Source: Gordonia jinghuaiqii (GTDB lineage: Bacteria > Actinomycetota > Actinomycetes > Mycobacteriales > Mycobacteriaceae). Taken from it: a stretch of DNA of 64,000 nucleotides. Where the stretch lies: positions 4,154,001-4,218,000 of the forward strand of contig NZ_CP059491.1 of assembly GCF_014041935.1 (NCBI RefSeq), given 5' to 3'. The position numbers and the translations under genes are program-made. Below the pieces are notes generated by a model that was given only the letters and a program-made list of their open reading frames with translations, made no database searches and was not told where the DNA came from. Below are positions 20,100-29,677 of this stretch, piece after piece. Numbering within the stretch: the first letter of the stretch is position 1; each line of letters starts with the position of its first letter.

Positions 20100-20169
20100 G
20101 GCGTGTTCCGGGCGTTGGCCGGCCGCGCCGCGGTACCCGGCACGCCGCGGGAGCATATCTGCACCGTAC

Positions 20170-20187
20170 GTTCACCGTGCGTTCATC
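20170..20187 (+). promoter_or_regulatory. PHO-box-like direct repeat ahead of phoU
   Basis: GTTCACC and GTTCATC are spaced by 4 nt, giving the 11-nt period of actinobacterial PhoP/RegX3 operators. It lies 43 nt upstream of phoU, next to a leaderless -10 (TATCCT at 20219-20224). Confidence 0.6.
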
Positions 20188-20230
20188 GGTCGGGGTCGGA
20201 GTGTAGAGGTCACGCACGTATCCTGGGAAC

Positions 20231-20893
20231 ATGCGTACCGCCTACCAAGAGAAACTCGAGGCGCTGACCGCCGTACTCGGTGAGATGTGTGAACTCGCCG
20301 GCACCGCGATGGCGCGTGCCACGCAGGCACTGCTGCAGGCCGACCTCGCCATCGCCGAAGAGGTCATCGGGGACACCGACCGGATGAGCCAGCTGACCGC
20401 CCGCGCCGAGGAGCAGTCCTTCGCACTGCTCGCCCTGCAGGCCCCGGTCGCCGGGGATCTGCGCGGCGTCGTCAGTGGATTCCAGATCGTCGCCGACGCC
20501 GACCGCATGGGCGCACTCGCCCTGCACGTCGCCAAGGTCGCGCGTCGCCGCCATCCCGCCAAGGCACTCCCCGAGGAGGTCAACGGCTATTTCGCGGAGA
20601 TGGGCCGGCTCGCGGTGACACTCGCGAAAAGTGCCCATGAGGTCCTCGTGACGCGGGACCCGCAGGCGGCCTTGCGTCTTCAGGAGGACGACGACGCGAT
20701 GGACGATCTCCACCGCCACCTCTTCACCGTCCTCATGGACAAGGAGTGGAAGCACGGCGTCGCGGCAGCCGTCGACGTGACCCTTCTCGGCCGCTACTAC
20801 GAGCGCTTCGCCGATCACGCGGTACTGATCGGTCGTCGGGTGGTGTTCACCGCCACCGGAAAGACCCCGGAGCAGTTCCAGAACGTCGGGTGA
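20231..20893 (+). CDS. phoU: Phosphate-signalling protein PhoU
   Basis: 220 residues, two PhoU helical bundles. The first begins [23 protein letters not shown]. Metal/acid clusters appear in [22 protein letters not shown] and, in the second half, [16 protein letters not shown]. PhoU links the Pst transporter to the two-component phosphate sensor (SenX3-RegX3 in mycobacteria) and damps the response when phosphate is plentiful. TATCCT lies 6 nt before the ATG, so it is leaderless, and a PHO-box repeat lies upstream. It is convergent with the pst operon. Confidence 0.95.
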   Translation: MRTAYQEKLEALTAVLGEMCELAGTAMARATQALLQADLAIAEEVIGDTDRMSQLTARAEEQSFALLALQAPVAGDLRGVVSGFQIVADADRMGALALHVAKVARRRHPAKALPEEVNGYFAEMGRLAVTLAKSAHEVLVTRDPQAALRLQEDDDAMDDLHRHLFTVLMDKEWKHGVAAAVDVTLLGRYYERFADHAVLIGRRVVFTATGKTPEQFQNVG

Positions 20894-20898
20894 TCTCC

Positions 20899-20924
20899 CT
20901 CGCTCGGTGCTCATGCCGAGCGAG
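20899..20924 (+). terminator. Small hairpin after phoU
   Basis: A 9-bp perfect stem (CTCGCTCGG with CCGAGCGAG) and 8-nt loop, starting just after the phoU stop. It sits directly before a second, stronger hairpin. Confidence 0.55.
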
Positions 20925-20935
20925 AGACCACACGG

Positions 20936-20981
20936 AAAGAGGCCGAGAATTCAGTTCAGCGAACTGATCTCGGCCTCTTTT
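20936..20981 (+). terminator. Strong intrinsic terminator after phoU
   Basis: A 13-bp stem (20936-20948 with 20968-20980) extends, past a 2-nt bulge, into a further 7-bp stem (20951-20957 with 20961-20967) with an AGC loop. It ends in TTTT, a rare classical intrinsic terminator for this GC content. A-tract on the left makes it usable in both directions. Confidence 0.8.
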
Positions 20982-21059
20982 CACGTCGGTGAAGATCTCG
21001 GTCCGATTTTGTCGCGCGACCGTTTCCCCCGCACCGAGGTCGTGGCTAGGGTGGCGGGC

Positions 21060-21209
21060 ATGGCCCAGCATTATCCGACCGAACCCGACTTCAACGCGGT
21101 GACCGACGACGACGCAGCCGCATCCGCCCACCGACGCACGATCATCGCCTACCTCGGCGTGACCGCGTCGCTCGTCGCGCTCCTGGCCATCCTCCTGCTC
21201 AACATGTGA
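21060..21209 (+). CDS. 49-residue single-span membrane protein
   Basis: MAQHYPTEPDFNAVTDDDAA is an acidic cytosolic head. A basic HRR and a C-terminal span (IIAYLGVTASLVALLAILLLNM) follow. A TAGGGT box (21047-21052) sits 7 nt before the ATG, the spacing of leaderless actinobacterial genes, which supports it as a real gene despite its size. It lies between phoU and the convergent pstB. No family recognised. A role near phosphate transport is only positional. Confidence 0.65.
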   Translation: MAQHYPTEPDFNAVTDDDAAASAHRRTIIAYLGVTASLVALLAILLLNM

Positions 21210-21305
21210 CGACAGCTCAGGGCCCGCTCGATGAGCGGACCCTGATGACTGTCTGGCGCTGACTGTCTGGCACGTCGACGATCGCGCGACGTGCGCGACC
21301 ACACC

Positions 21306-22082
21306 TCAGCCGAAGCGACCGGAGATGTAGTCCTCGGTCTCCTTCTTCGTCGGGTTCGAGAACATCGTCTCGGTGTCACTGATCTCGACGAGCTGGCCGG
21401 GCTGTCCGACACCTTCGAGGTTGAAGAACGCGGTCTGGTCGCTGACGCGGGCGGCCTGCTGCATGTTGTGGGTCACGATGACGATCGTGTACTCCTTCTT
21501 CAGCTCACCCATCAGGTCCTCGATCGCGAGCGTCGAGATCGGGTCGAGCGCCGAACACGGCTCGTCCATGAGGAGCACGTCGGGAGAGACCGCGATGGCA
21601 CGCGCGATGCAGAGACGCTGCTGCTGACCACCCGACAGACCGCCACCGGGCTTGTCGAGACGATCCTTGACCTCTTCCCACAGGTTGGCGCCGCGCAGGC
21701 TCTGCTCGGCCACCTCGTCGAGCTGGGCCTTGTTGCGCACGCCCTGCAGTCGCAGGCCGGCGACCACGTTGTCGCGGATCGACATGGTCGGGAACGGGTT
21801 GGGTCGCTGGAACACCATGCCGATGGTGGCCCGGACGCTCACCGGGTCGACGTTGCGACCGTAGATGTCCTCGCCGTCGAGCAGGACGCTGCCCTCGGCA
21901 TAAGCGCCCGGGGTCACCTCGTGCATCCGGTTGAGGGTGCGCAGCACCGTCGACTTTCCACAGCCCGACGGGCCGATGAACGCGGTGATGCAGCGCGGCG
22001 GCACCTCGAGGGTGACGTTCTTGACCGCGTGAAAGTCGCCGTAGTAGATGTTCAGGTCTTTGATGTCGAGGCGCTTTGCCAT
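21306..22082 (-). CDS. pstB: Phosphate ABC transporter ATP-binding protein
   Basis: 258-residue ATPase with Walker [10 protein letters not shown], signature LSGGQQQR and Walker [14 protein letters not shown], plus the PstB-specific [14 protein letters not shown] region. It energises phosphate import through PstA/PstC. The open frame runs further upstream, but ATG 22082 ([15 protein letters not shown]) matches the family start and follows an AGGA-like site. Last gene of the pstSCAB operon. Confidence 0.96.
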   Translation of the reverse strand: MAKRLDIKDLNIYYGDFHAVKNVTLEVPPRCITAFIGPSGCGKSTVLRTLNRMHEVTPGAYAEGSVLLDGEDIYGRNVDPVSVRATIGMVFQRPNPFPTMSIRDNVVAGLRLQGVRNKAQLDEVAEQSLRGANLWEEVKDRLDKPGGGLSGGQQQRLCIARAIAVSPDVLLMDEPCSALDPISTLAIEDLMGELKKEYTIVIVTHNMQQAARVSDQTAFFNLEGVGQPGQLVEISDTETMFSNPTKKETEDYISGRFG

Positions 22083-22129
22083 CGCGATAGTCCGTTCTGG
22101 AAGGAAATGACCCGGATGCGGGTGGAGGA

Positions 22130-23023
22130 TCAGAAGTTCTTGGGGGCGAAGAGCTTCGACACCGCCTTGGCGCCGAAGTAGATGATGGCGACCATGATGA
22201 CCAGGGTCAGGGCCGCTCCCCAGACCTTGTCGATGGCGCCCGGCCCGTTGTTGTACTGCTGCACCATCATCAGCGGCAACGACTGCTGGTTTCCGTCGAA
22301 GGGATTCCAGTTCATCGCGCGGGTGGCACCGACGAGGATGAGGACCGGCGCGGACTCGCCCATCACACGGGCGATGGCGAGCATGACCCCGGTGACGATG
22401 CCCGACAGGGCCGTCGGCAGCACCACTTTGACGATGGTCTTCCACTTGGGGATGCCCAGGGCGTAGGACGCCTCCCGCAGGTCCTGCGGAACGATCTTCA
22501 GCATCTCCTCGGTGGCACGGACCACCAGGGGCAGCATCAGCAGCACCAGCGCGATCGCGACGACGAAGCCCGAACGCGGCAGACCGAGAGTGGTGCGCCA
22601 CACGGCGTAGACGAACAGCGCGGCGACGATGGACGGGACGCCCGAGAGGATGTCGACCATGAACGTCGTGACGCGGGCCAGCGTCGACTTCTTGGAGGCG
22701 TACTCCACCAGGTAGATGGCCACGAAGATACCCAGCGGGACCGAGATGGCGGCGGCCAGCGCGGTCTGGATGAGTGTGCCGATGATCGCGTTGAGGGCTC
22801 CGCCCTTGCGTTCGGGCGAGGTCCACCAGTCGATGTCGAGGATCGGTTCGATGCCGCGGATCACCAGGGTGGAGACCAGCCACACCAGCGGGATGAGCGC
22901 GAGCACGACGGCCGCGATGACGGCGGCCTTCACGACGGTGTCGGTCATGCGGCGGCGCCGTGCGAGCGGGGTGAAACCGGAGGGCTTCTTGACCGGGGCC
23001 GTCGCTGCGGTTGACGTGGACAT
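22130..23023 (-). CDS. pstA: Phosphate ABC transporter permease
   Basis: 297 residues with about six spans and the permease EAA-type loop [24 protein letters not shown]. It starts at ATG 23023, 2 nt after the pstC stop and behind a GGAAAGAAG site; an upstream in-frame GTG at 23029 is less likely. It forms the membrane channel with PstC. Confidence 0.95.
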   Translation of the reverse strand: MSTSTAATAPVKKPSGFTPLARRRRMTDTVVKAAVIAAVVLALIPLVWLVSTLVIRGIEPILDIDWWTSPERKGGALNAIIGTLIQTALAAAISVPLGIFVAIYLVEYASKKSTLARVTTFMVDILSGVPSIVAALFVYAVWRTTLGLPRSGFVVAIALVLLMLPLVVRATEEMLKIVPQDLREASYALGIPKWKTIVKVVLPTALSGIVTGVMLAIARVMGESAPVLILVGATRAMNWNPFDGNQQSLPLMMVQQYNNGPGAIDKVWGAALTLVIMVAIIYFGAKAVSKLFAPKNF

Positions 23024-23025
23024 GG

Positions 23026-24057
23026 TCACTTCTTTCCGGCGACGACCGCACGGGCGGCGGCGTTGACGATGAAGGTCAGGACGAACAGGGTGAGGCCGGC
23101 CGATATGTAGGCACCGGTCTTGGCGGGCGAGTCGAACTCGGCGGCGTTGTTCGCGATCTTGGTCGCGAAGGTCTCCCCGCTCTCCATCAGGTTGAAGTTC
23201 ATCGGCCCGGCGGTGGAGATGATCAGCAGCAGAGCCATCGTCTCACCGAGCGCACGGCCGAGACCGAGCATCGAACCCGAGATGTAGCCGGAGAACCCGA
23301 ACGGCACCACGGCGAGCTTGACGACCTCGAACTTGGTGGCTCCGAGGGCCAGCGCGGCCTCGCGATGCCCCTTCGGGGTCTGCATGAACACCTCGCGGGT
23401 GACCGCGGTGATGATCGGCAGGATCATGACGGCCAGGACGATGCCTGCGGTCAGCAGGGTGCCGCCGGTCGACATGTTGGCGACCTGCGTCGGCTTCTCG
23501 AAGAAGGGGAGGAAGCCGAGGTTCGCGACGAGCCAGGAGTTCACCGGCACCAGGGCGGGCCCCAGCACGAGGATGCCCCACAGGCCGTAGACGATCGAGG
23601 GCACCGCGGCGAGCAGGTCGACGGTGTAGGTGATCGGTCCGACCAGGCGCTTCGGCGCGTACTCGGTCAGGAAGATCGAGATACCCAGCGCGACGGGCAT
23701 CGCGATCAGCAGCGCGATGAACGACACGACGACAGTCGCGTAGAACAGCTGCGGGATGCCGAATGCGAGCTGGTTGCCGCTGGTGATCCAGTCACCGGTG
23801 TAGGTGAAGAAGTTCTCTTCGTTCTTCGTCAGCGAGGGGATCGCCTGCGCGAGCAGGAACAGGGCGATCAACCCGATGACGATGGAGACGACGAAGCCGG
23901 AGCCGACGGCCAGGCTGCGGAACACCTGGTCGGCGACGCGGTGGTGGGCGGCAGAGTTCAGGCTGCCGTTCCGGGGTTCGTCGGGCGATGACCCGGTGAG
24001 TGCCGGTCCGTCGGATTCCGGCGGGACCGCGCCACCCTCTTTGCTCAGCGAGGTCAT
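23026..24057 (-). CDS. pstC: Phosphate ABC transporter permease
   Basis: 343 residues. After a hydrophilic N-terminus of about 45 residues come six spans and the EAA loop [25 protein letters not shown] chose the ATG at 24057 because AAGGA lies just upstream; the open frame starts at 24117. A strong hairpin separates it from pstS, so its expression is likely lower than that of the binding protein. Confidence 0.94.
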   Translation of the reverse strand: MTSLSKEGGAVPPESDGPALTGSSPDEPRNGSLNSAAHHRVADQVFRSLAVGSGFVVSIVIGLIALFLLAQAIPSLTKNEENFFTYTGDWITSGNQLAFGIPQLFYATVVVSFIALLIAMPVALGISIFLTEYAPKRLVGPITYTVDLLAAVPSIVYGLWGILVLGPALVPVNSWLVANLGFLPFFEKPTQVANMSTGGTLLTAGIVLAVMILPIITAVTREVFMQTPKGHREAALALGATKFEVVKLAVVPFGFSGYISGSMLGLGRALGETMALLLIISTAGPMNFNLMESGETFATKIANNAAEFDSPAKTGAYISAGLTLFVLTFIVNAAARAVVAGKK

Positions 24058-24148
24058 GCGTCCTTCTTGTGATTCGGCTCTGGTCATCGGGGCAACTTCC
24101 CGCCGTCTCGAGGACACGAGAGATGTCGTGTCAGTGTCTCAACCGCGT

Positions 24149-24180
24149 GCGCGGGGCCGCAAACCGGTGCGGCCCCGCGC
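24149..24180 (-). terminator. 13-bp GC hairpin between pstS and pstC
   Basis: GCGCGGGGCCGCA (24149-24161) pairs perfectly with TGCGGCCCCGCGC (24168-24180) across a 6-nt loop. No T-run. It probably acts as a partial terminator or as an mRNA-stabilising stem protecting the pstS message. Confidence 0.6.
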
Positions 24181-24200
24181 AGGCGAACAGCCTGTGTCAC

Positions 24201-25280
24201 TTAGGAGTTGCCGGACTCGCCGGCGAGCGCGTCGACGCTGCCCTGCAGCTTGGTCTTGAAGGACTGCGGCACCGGCACGTAACCGATCTCCTCGAGTCCG
24301 GTCTGACCGTCGTTCAGGATCTTGGTGAAGGCGTCCTTGAGCGCACCGCTGGTGGCCTCGTCCGCGTAGCCCGCCGAGCAGACGATCGAGTACGGGGTCA
24401 GCAGCAGCGGGTAGGCACCCGGCGTCTTGGATGCGAACAGCGCATCGGTGTCGACGACGAGGTCTTTGCTGTCCGGGTTCTCGAAGGCCAGTGCATCGAG
24501 TGCCTTGCCCGCGGTGCCGGCGTTCAGCTCGACCGGACCGGCGCCGAAGTCGATGTCGGCAACGCCGAGTTCGTTCTCGGTGGCGAAACCCCACTCGACG
24601 TAGCTGACCGAACCGGGGGTCTTCTTCACGGTGTCACCGACACCGGTCGACTTCGATGCCCCGGAGCCGATGCCCTTGGGCGCGAACTCCTTGCTGTGCT
24701 CGTACGGCCAGTCCGCCGGCGCCGACGCCTGCAGGAACCGCTGGAAGTTGTCGGTGGTGCCCGAGCTGTCCGACCGGTAGACCGGCACGATGTCGGTGTT
24801 CGGCAGCGCCACGCCCGGGTTGAGCGCGGCGACGGCCGGGTCGTTCCACGTGGTGATCTTGCCGTTGAAGATCTTCGCGATGACGCTGGGGTCGAGCTTC
24901 AGATCGTCGACGCCGTCGAGGTTGTAGGCGATGGCCACCGGGCCCACGACCAGGGGCAGGTGCCACGGGTCGTTGCCGCTGCAACGCGCCTTGGCCGCGG
25001 TGACCTCGTCGGGCTTCAGGGCCGAATCCGAACCGGCGAAGTCGACGTCACCGGCGATGAACTTCTTGATGCCGTCGCCCGAGCCGCTGCCGGTGTAGTC
25101 GAGCACGATGTCGCTGTCGTCGGACAGGACCTGGCTGAAGTGCTCCATGGCCTTCTGCTGCGCCGTCGAGCCCTCGCCGCTCACCGTCGACTCGCTGCCT
25201 CCGCCACCACACGCCGTCACGAGAGCCAGTGCCGCGATCGCCGACACCGACGCCAGGGCGCCGTTCCGATTGATTCTCAC
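24201..25280 (-). CDS. pstS: Phosphate-binding lipoprotein
   Basis: 359 residues from the GTG at 25280. The signal peptide VRINRNGALASVSAIAALAL ends in a lipobox with cysteine C24 (L-V-T-A-C). Phosphate-binding loops of the PstS family follow: GSGSGDGIKKFIAGDVDFAGSDS and YRSDSSGTTDNF (both broken here to their core). It captures phosphate outside the membrane. First gene of pstSCAB, with a PHO-box repeat about 110 nt upstream. Confidence 0.95.
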   Translation of the reverse strand: MRINRNGALASVSAIAALALVTACGGGGSESTVSGEGSTAQQKAMEHFSQVLSDDSDIVLDYTGSGSGDGIKKFIAGDVDFAGSDSALKPDEVTAAKARCSGNDPWHLPLVVGPVAIAYNLDGVDDLKLDPSVIAKIFNGKITTWNDPAVAALNPGVALPNTDIVPVYRSDSSGTTDNFQRFLQASAPADWPYEHSKEFAPKGIGSGASKSTGVGDTVKKTPGSVSYVEWGFATENELGVADIDFGAGPVELNAGTAGKALDALAFENPDSKDLVVDTDALFASKTPGAYPLLLTPYSIVCSAGYADEATSGALKDAFTKILNDGQTGLEEIGYVPVPQSFKTKLQGSVDALAGESGNS

Positions 25281-25387
25281 CGCAGGTGTTGCCTTTCCGT
25301 TCGCGTGCTCCGCGTCGGCGTGGGCCGACCGGTCCGGAGTGTTCCTTTGAAAGCTAGGTGCGGAGAATGGACTGATTCTCGACAGAA

Positions 25388-25405
25388 GGTGAACGGCGGG
25401 TGAAC
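25388..25405 (-). promoter_or_regulatory. PHO-box direct repeat ahead of pstS
   Basis: On the minus strand, two perfect GTTCACC units (25405-25399 and 25394-25388) are separated by CGCC. This is the 11-nt-period operator of PhoP/RegX3-type regulators, at the right position and orientation for pstS. Confidence 0.7.
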
Positions 25406-25525
25406 TGGCCAAGGCAGTCGGGCTTCGCATCCCCGGCGCGAACATCCCGGTCGGGCTCGTTCACGCGTAATCTCAACTCCCGCTCCCCACACCGCCACCG
25501 GTTTCTCCCGAGGACGACCACTCAC

Positions 25526-26545
25526 ATGACCTTCGACGCCCCGGCGCCACCGCCCGCTGCCGTCCTGTCCGATGACCTCGCGGATGACCTCGCGCACGCG
25601 TTCGCGACCTCGGCCACCGCCTTCGGCGATGCGACCGCCCTCCGGTCGTCGGACCGCCGGATCAGCTACCGGGAACTGCTCGCCCTCGCACTCGGGATCG
25701 CGCAGTGGATCGAGCGGTCGGGGCCCGCCGCATCGGGGCCCGTCGTGGTGCAGCTGGGCCTGTCACCGGATGCCGTGGCCGCGGTCCTCGGCGTCTTCCT
25801 GTCGCGCCGCACACTCGTCGCCCTCGACACCGCGCTACCCGCGGACCGGATCGAGGTGATGCTCGGTTCACTGATCACCCACGGCCGACATCCCGTGCTG
25901 GCCATCGCGGACGACGAACACCTGGACACGTTGCGCCGCTGTGCATCCCGGGTGTCGGTGACGACTGTCGGGCTGGCCGATATCCTGCGCGCCGCAGACA
26001 GCGCGCCCGAACACGTGGGGCGCGACGCCCCACAGATCGCGAACATCCAGTTCACCTCCGGCTCCACCGGCACCCCCAAGGGGGTCCTGCAACCCGGGTC
26101 GATGTGGCTCTGCGACGCGGTGTTCATGCGTGAACGGTTCGGGCTGCGCCCGGGCCTGCCGGTCGCGCTCTGCATGCCGATCAGCTTCGGCGGCGGATTG
26201 AACGTCGCGATGAGCTCATTGCTGAACGGCTGCGCCGTCCTGGTCAGCGACCCTCGTCAGGGGACGCCGAGCGACCTTGTGGACAAGATCGGCGAGGGCG
26301 ACATCCACACCGTGTTCCTGACCCCGTCGTTGCTGCGATCGCTCGTCGCGGCCACCACCGTTCCGCGCATCCACCCGGTCTGGTCGACGTTGCGTCGGAT
26401 CATCACCACCGGTGAGGTACTCACGGGCGAACTCGCCTCCGCGACGCTGTCGGTGGCGCCCGAGGCGACGGTGACGAACTGGGCCGGCTCCTCGGAGACC
26501 TATGCCATCGGGCATTTCGACCTCCGCGCCTGTCCGACGCGCTGA
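25526..26545 (+). pseudogene. NRPS-like adenylation domain, truncated 5' part of a broken gene
   Basis: 339 codons of an AMP-binding domain. Core motifs A3 (FTSGSTGTPKG) and A5 (NWAGSSETYAIGHFD) are present. The frame then ends after a few unrelated codons. The expected A6-A9 segments, including the Y/F-xTGD and G-R-x-D-x-x-V-K-I-R-G motifs, are missing altogether. The next frame resumes at PPRLSDALIVARES, near A10. About 120 residues were therefore lost by a deletion that also shifted the frame. The intact ancestor would have been A-T-TE. It is unlikely to activate a substrate now. Confidence 0.8.
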
Positions 26546-26547
26546 TC

Positions 26548-27795
26548 GTGGCGCGCGAATCCTCCTCGGGCGCTCTCGAACTCGTCGCGTATGTGGTACC
26601 GGAGGGCGCCCGGCGCACACCGCCGGGCGCCGTCCTCCGGAACCGGCTGCGTGCCGCACTGCCGCCGTGGATGATTCCCGCGCACATCGTCGTGCTCTCG
26701 GAGTTGCCGCGCAATGCCCGCGGGAAGGTCGACCGCGCCGCGCTACCCGCGCCACACCGCAACCCGGAACCGCCCGAGGGTCGACTGGAGTCGTCGATCG
26801 CCGGCGTCTGGGCGAAGGAGCTGGCACTCGATGTCGTCGGCCGCAACGAGAACGTCTACGCACTCGGCGCGGACTCGATGACGATCCAGCAGATCATGGT
26901 CGCCCTGGACTCGGCGCTCGGTGTGGCTGTCTCACAATCGGAAATGGCTGCCGCACCGACCGTCGCCGAGCTGGCAGCACTCGTGGACGCACGCCGGGAC
27001 GCGGTGACGACCGGCGTCCGGCCCGGCCGGGGCTCGAGGCCGGCACCGACCACGGTGCCGTTGCGCCGCGGCGCGGGGCACCCCGTCTTCTGCTTCACCG
27101 GCGCGGGAGCGTCCGCGCTGACATTCGTGCCCTTCGCCGACCGGATCGGCGAACTCGGCGGCGTCGGCCCCGTCGTCGCGTTCCAGCCCAACGGTCTGGA
27201 CAACCGCGGTATCCCGGACTGGACGGTCGCCGCGGCCGTTCGACGCCATCTGCGGGACCTCCGGCGCCTCGGGCCCGAGGGCCCCTGCCTGCTGGTCGGA
27301 CACTCCCTCGGCGGCTTCATCGCCCTGGAGACCGCCCGCCGCCTGAGGGCCGACGGGCACCGCGTCGACCTGGTGGTCATCGTGGACACCTTCCTGCCGC
27401 CACGGGTGATGCGTCGTGCCAGACGCACCCACCCGGCACCGTCGATCGAACCCGGCTTCGCCGCGGTCTCACGGAAAGAGCTGTGGCGCAGGAGGCTTCG
27501 GGTCCCGTTGGCCGGCCTGACCAAGAGGTCACCGGCCGCCGACGCGCAGGCACTCGAGGAACTCGGTGTCCGCGTCGGGCATCTGCACCGTCCGCGACCG
27601 TACGACGGACGCGTACTGATGGTGCAGGGCAGCGAGAATCGTGACGACCCGGCCATCTGGCGTCGGTACATCACTCGCGGCGAGCTGGAGGTGGTGCGCC
27701 TGGAGTGCGATCATCTGTCGATCGTCCGGGAGCCGCACATCGGCGACATCGTCGACGCCCTGCGCGAGGCGATCGACCCCTGGGGTCATCCGTAG
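26548..27795 (+). pseudogene. Carrier protein plus thioesterase, 3' part of the broken NRPS-like gene
   Basis: 415 codons in a different frame from the 5' part. They cover the end of the adenylation domain, with A10 lysine in NARGKVDRAALP, then a thiolation domain with the phosphopantetheine serine in YALGADSMTIQQIM. A thioesterase domain follows, with GHSLGGFIALETARRL. The GTG at 26548 is 2 nt past the 5' stop, so re-initiation could yield a free T-TE protein, but no good ribosome-binding site is seen. It overlaps the convergent mshD end by 10 nt. Confidence 0.75.
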
Positions 27796-28712
27796 GCGAC
27801 GTCGACGGCGTATCTGGTGAAGCCCAGGCGGTCGTAGGTGTGCAGGGCGGCGGTGTTGTCGCCCTCCACGTAGAGATTGATCTCCGAAACTCCCTGTCGC
27901 GCAAGATGATGCAGGCCGGCCAACGTCAGCAGACGTCCCAGCCCGCGACCCTGGGCGCCAGGATCCACCCCGACGATGTAGACCTCACCGAGGTCGGCGT
28001 CGTGCATCTTTGTCCAGTGGAATCCGAGTAGACGGTCGGGATCGTCGGCGTCGAACGCGAGGAACAGACCCTCGGGATCGAACCAGTCCGCGGTGACCCT
28101 CTCGGTGATCTCCTCGGTCGACCACCCGCCCTGCTCGGGATGCCAGTCGAACGCCGCGTTGTTCACACGCAGGATCTCCGCGTCGTCGGCGGGTCCGGCG
28201 TAGGTACGCAGGGAGATCGTCGGATCGACGACGAGTTCGGGCAGCTCGTGCCCCTGCCCGACCGGGCGCCGCAGCTGCAGCAGCTCACGGCGTTTCTGCA
28301 GACCCATCGCCGCCGCCAGCGCGACGGCGCCGGGCAGATCGCCGTGGGCCCAGACGCGCACGCCGGGACCGTCCGGAGAACCGGCACCCTCCGGTTCGGG
28401 TGCTGCGGCGAACGCGGCGTCGAGAAGTGCTCGGCCGTGCCCTCGCCGGCGTCGAGCGGGATCGACGACAGCCTCGATCATCGACGGTTCCCCGTCCCGG
28501 CCGGGGACGATGTTGGCGTAGCCGGCATCGGACCACACGTGGACGACCGGCGAATCCTCTTCTGCCTCCACGGCTTTGACCGCACCTTCGGACAGCGGCG
28601 ACACCCCGTCCGCCGCGGTCGCCGCGTGCACCAGCCGATGCGCGAAGTCTGCGACCTCCCGGGGCAGGGCCCCTCGTCGTACGTGTACCTCGTCAGCTTC
28701 CGGCGCTGGCAC
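27786..28712 (-). CDS. mshD: Mycothiol synthase
   Basis: 308 residues with two tandem GNAT acetyltransferase domains. The N-terminal one has [20 protein letters not shown]. The active C-terminal one has [24 protein letters not shown] and [19 protein letters not shown]. It acetylates Cys-GlcN-Ins in the last step of mycothiol synthesis. I chose the GTG at 28712, which lies 4 nt after GAGGAG and overlaps the end of the glnR-type gene by 20 nt. The longer frame to 28814 only reads through a repeat. Order glnR-mshD as in Rv0818-Rv0819. Confidence 0.94.
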   Translation of the reverse strand: MPAPEADEVHVRRGALPREVADFAHRLVHAATAADGVSPLSEGAVKAVEAEEDSPVVHVWSDAGYANIVPGRDGEPSMIEAVVDPARRRRGHGRALLDAAFAAAPEPEGAGSPDGPGVRVWAHGDLPGAVALAAAMGLQKRRELLQLRRPVGQGHELPELVVDPTISLRTYAGPADDAEILRVNNAAFDWHPEQGGWSTEEITERVTADWFDPEGLFLAFDADDPDRLLGFHWTKMHDADLGEVYIVGVDPGAQGRGLGRLLTLAGLHHLARQGVSEINLYVEGDNTAALHTYDRLGFTRYAVDVAYG

Positions 28713-29502
28713 TGAGCTCCTCGTCAAAGGGATCGGGACCGTCGAGGGTGTCGTCGAAGTCGGCGACATCGGGGTCGGCGACATCGGGGTCGGCGACATC
28801 GGCGTCGCGCACATCGGCGGCGGCCGCGCGGCCGCGGGTCGGGCGCACCGCCTTGTATCCGACGTTGCGGACCGTGCCGATCAGCGATTCGTGCTCGGCA
28901 CCTAGTTTCGCCCGGAGGCGACGCACGTGCACGTCGACCGTGCGGGTGCCGCCGAAGAAGTCATATCCCCACACCTCCTGCAGCAGCTGGGCGCGGGTGA
29001 ACACACGACCGGCGTTCTGCGCCAGATACTTCAGGAGTTCGAACTCTTTGTAGGTCAGGTCCAGGGGGCGCCCGCGCAGCCGCGCGGTGTAGGTCCCCTC
29101 GTCGATGACCAGTTCCCCCAGCGTGACCTTGCCCGACGACTCCTCGGCGGCGACGCCGCGGGTGCGCACCACCAGCAGTCTGAGTCGCGCGTCCAGCTCG
29201 GCCGGACCAGTGGCCGGCAGCAGGAATTCGTCGATGCCCCAGTCGGCGTTCACCGCGACCAGCCCACCCTCGGTCAGCACCGCGGCCACCGGCACCGAGG
29301 AACCGGTGCTACCCAGCAGGCGGCACAGCCCCCGGGCCGCAGCCAGATCGGTGCGCGCATCGACCAGCGCCACATCGGCGTTTCCCGCCTCCATCAGCGA
29401 CGACACCTCGGTAGGCGCCACCCGTACCGTGTGCGCGAGTAGCGACAGCGACGGTAGGACCGACTCCGGATTGGGGTCGGCCGTCAACAACAGGAGATCC
29501 AC
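28693..29502 (-). CDS. glnR: GlnR-type winged-helix response regulator
   Basis: 269 residues from the GTG at 29502. The N-terminal receiver-like domain ([30 protein letters not shown]) is followed by an OmpR-type winged helix ([38 protein letters not shown]). In actinobacteria, GlnR at this locus (Rv0818) controls nitrogen-assimilation genes. Its receiver is atypical and no sensor kinase is adjacent. The C-terminal tail contains repeated D-V-A-D-P units from a 15-bp DNA repeat. The 3' end overlaps mshD. Confidence 0.88.
   Translation of the reverse strand: MDLLLLTADPNPESVLPSLSLLAHTVRVAPTEVSSLMEAGNADVALVDARTDLAAARGLCRLLGSTGSSVPVAAVLTEGGLVAVNADWGIDEFLLPATGPAELDARLRLLVVRTRGVAAEESSGKVTLGELVIDEGTYTARLRGRPLDLTYKEFELLKYLAQNAGRVFTRAQLLQEVWGYDFFGGTRTVDVHVRRLRAKLGAEHESLIGTVRNVGYKAVRPTRGRAAAADVRDADVADPDVADPDVADFDDTLDGPDPFDEELSASAGS
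28759..28803. repeat. Three 15-bp tandem repeats in the glnR tail
   Basis: Three units of GTCGGCGACATCGGG (the last with one change), continuing into more degenerate copies to about 28817. In the glnR frame they encode D-V-A-D-P repeats, so the unit length keeps the frame. Likely variable in length between strains. Confidence 0.75.
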
Positions 29503-29677
29503 GTGGCACTCCGATCTCGTTCGTTCCCGCCCAAGCCATCCAGATCGCTCACCTCGACGTGAACGCCACCCGTACACATCGTCGACGATTGTTTACTCTG
29601 CCTTACCAACGTGTGCGGGATAGGTGACAGAATAGCGCCAACCGTCCGATTCGCAGTTAACAAGTCGGACGAAAGCG

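Noticed and set aside
28712..28814. N-terminal extension of mshD ([14 protein letters not shown]...)
   Set aside because: It only reads the 15-bp tandem repeat of glnR in another frame; GTG 28712 has a good ribosome-binding site and the homologous start.
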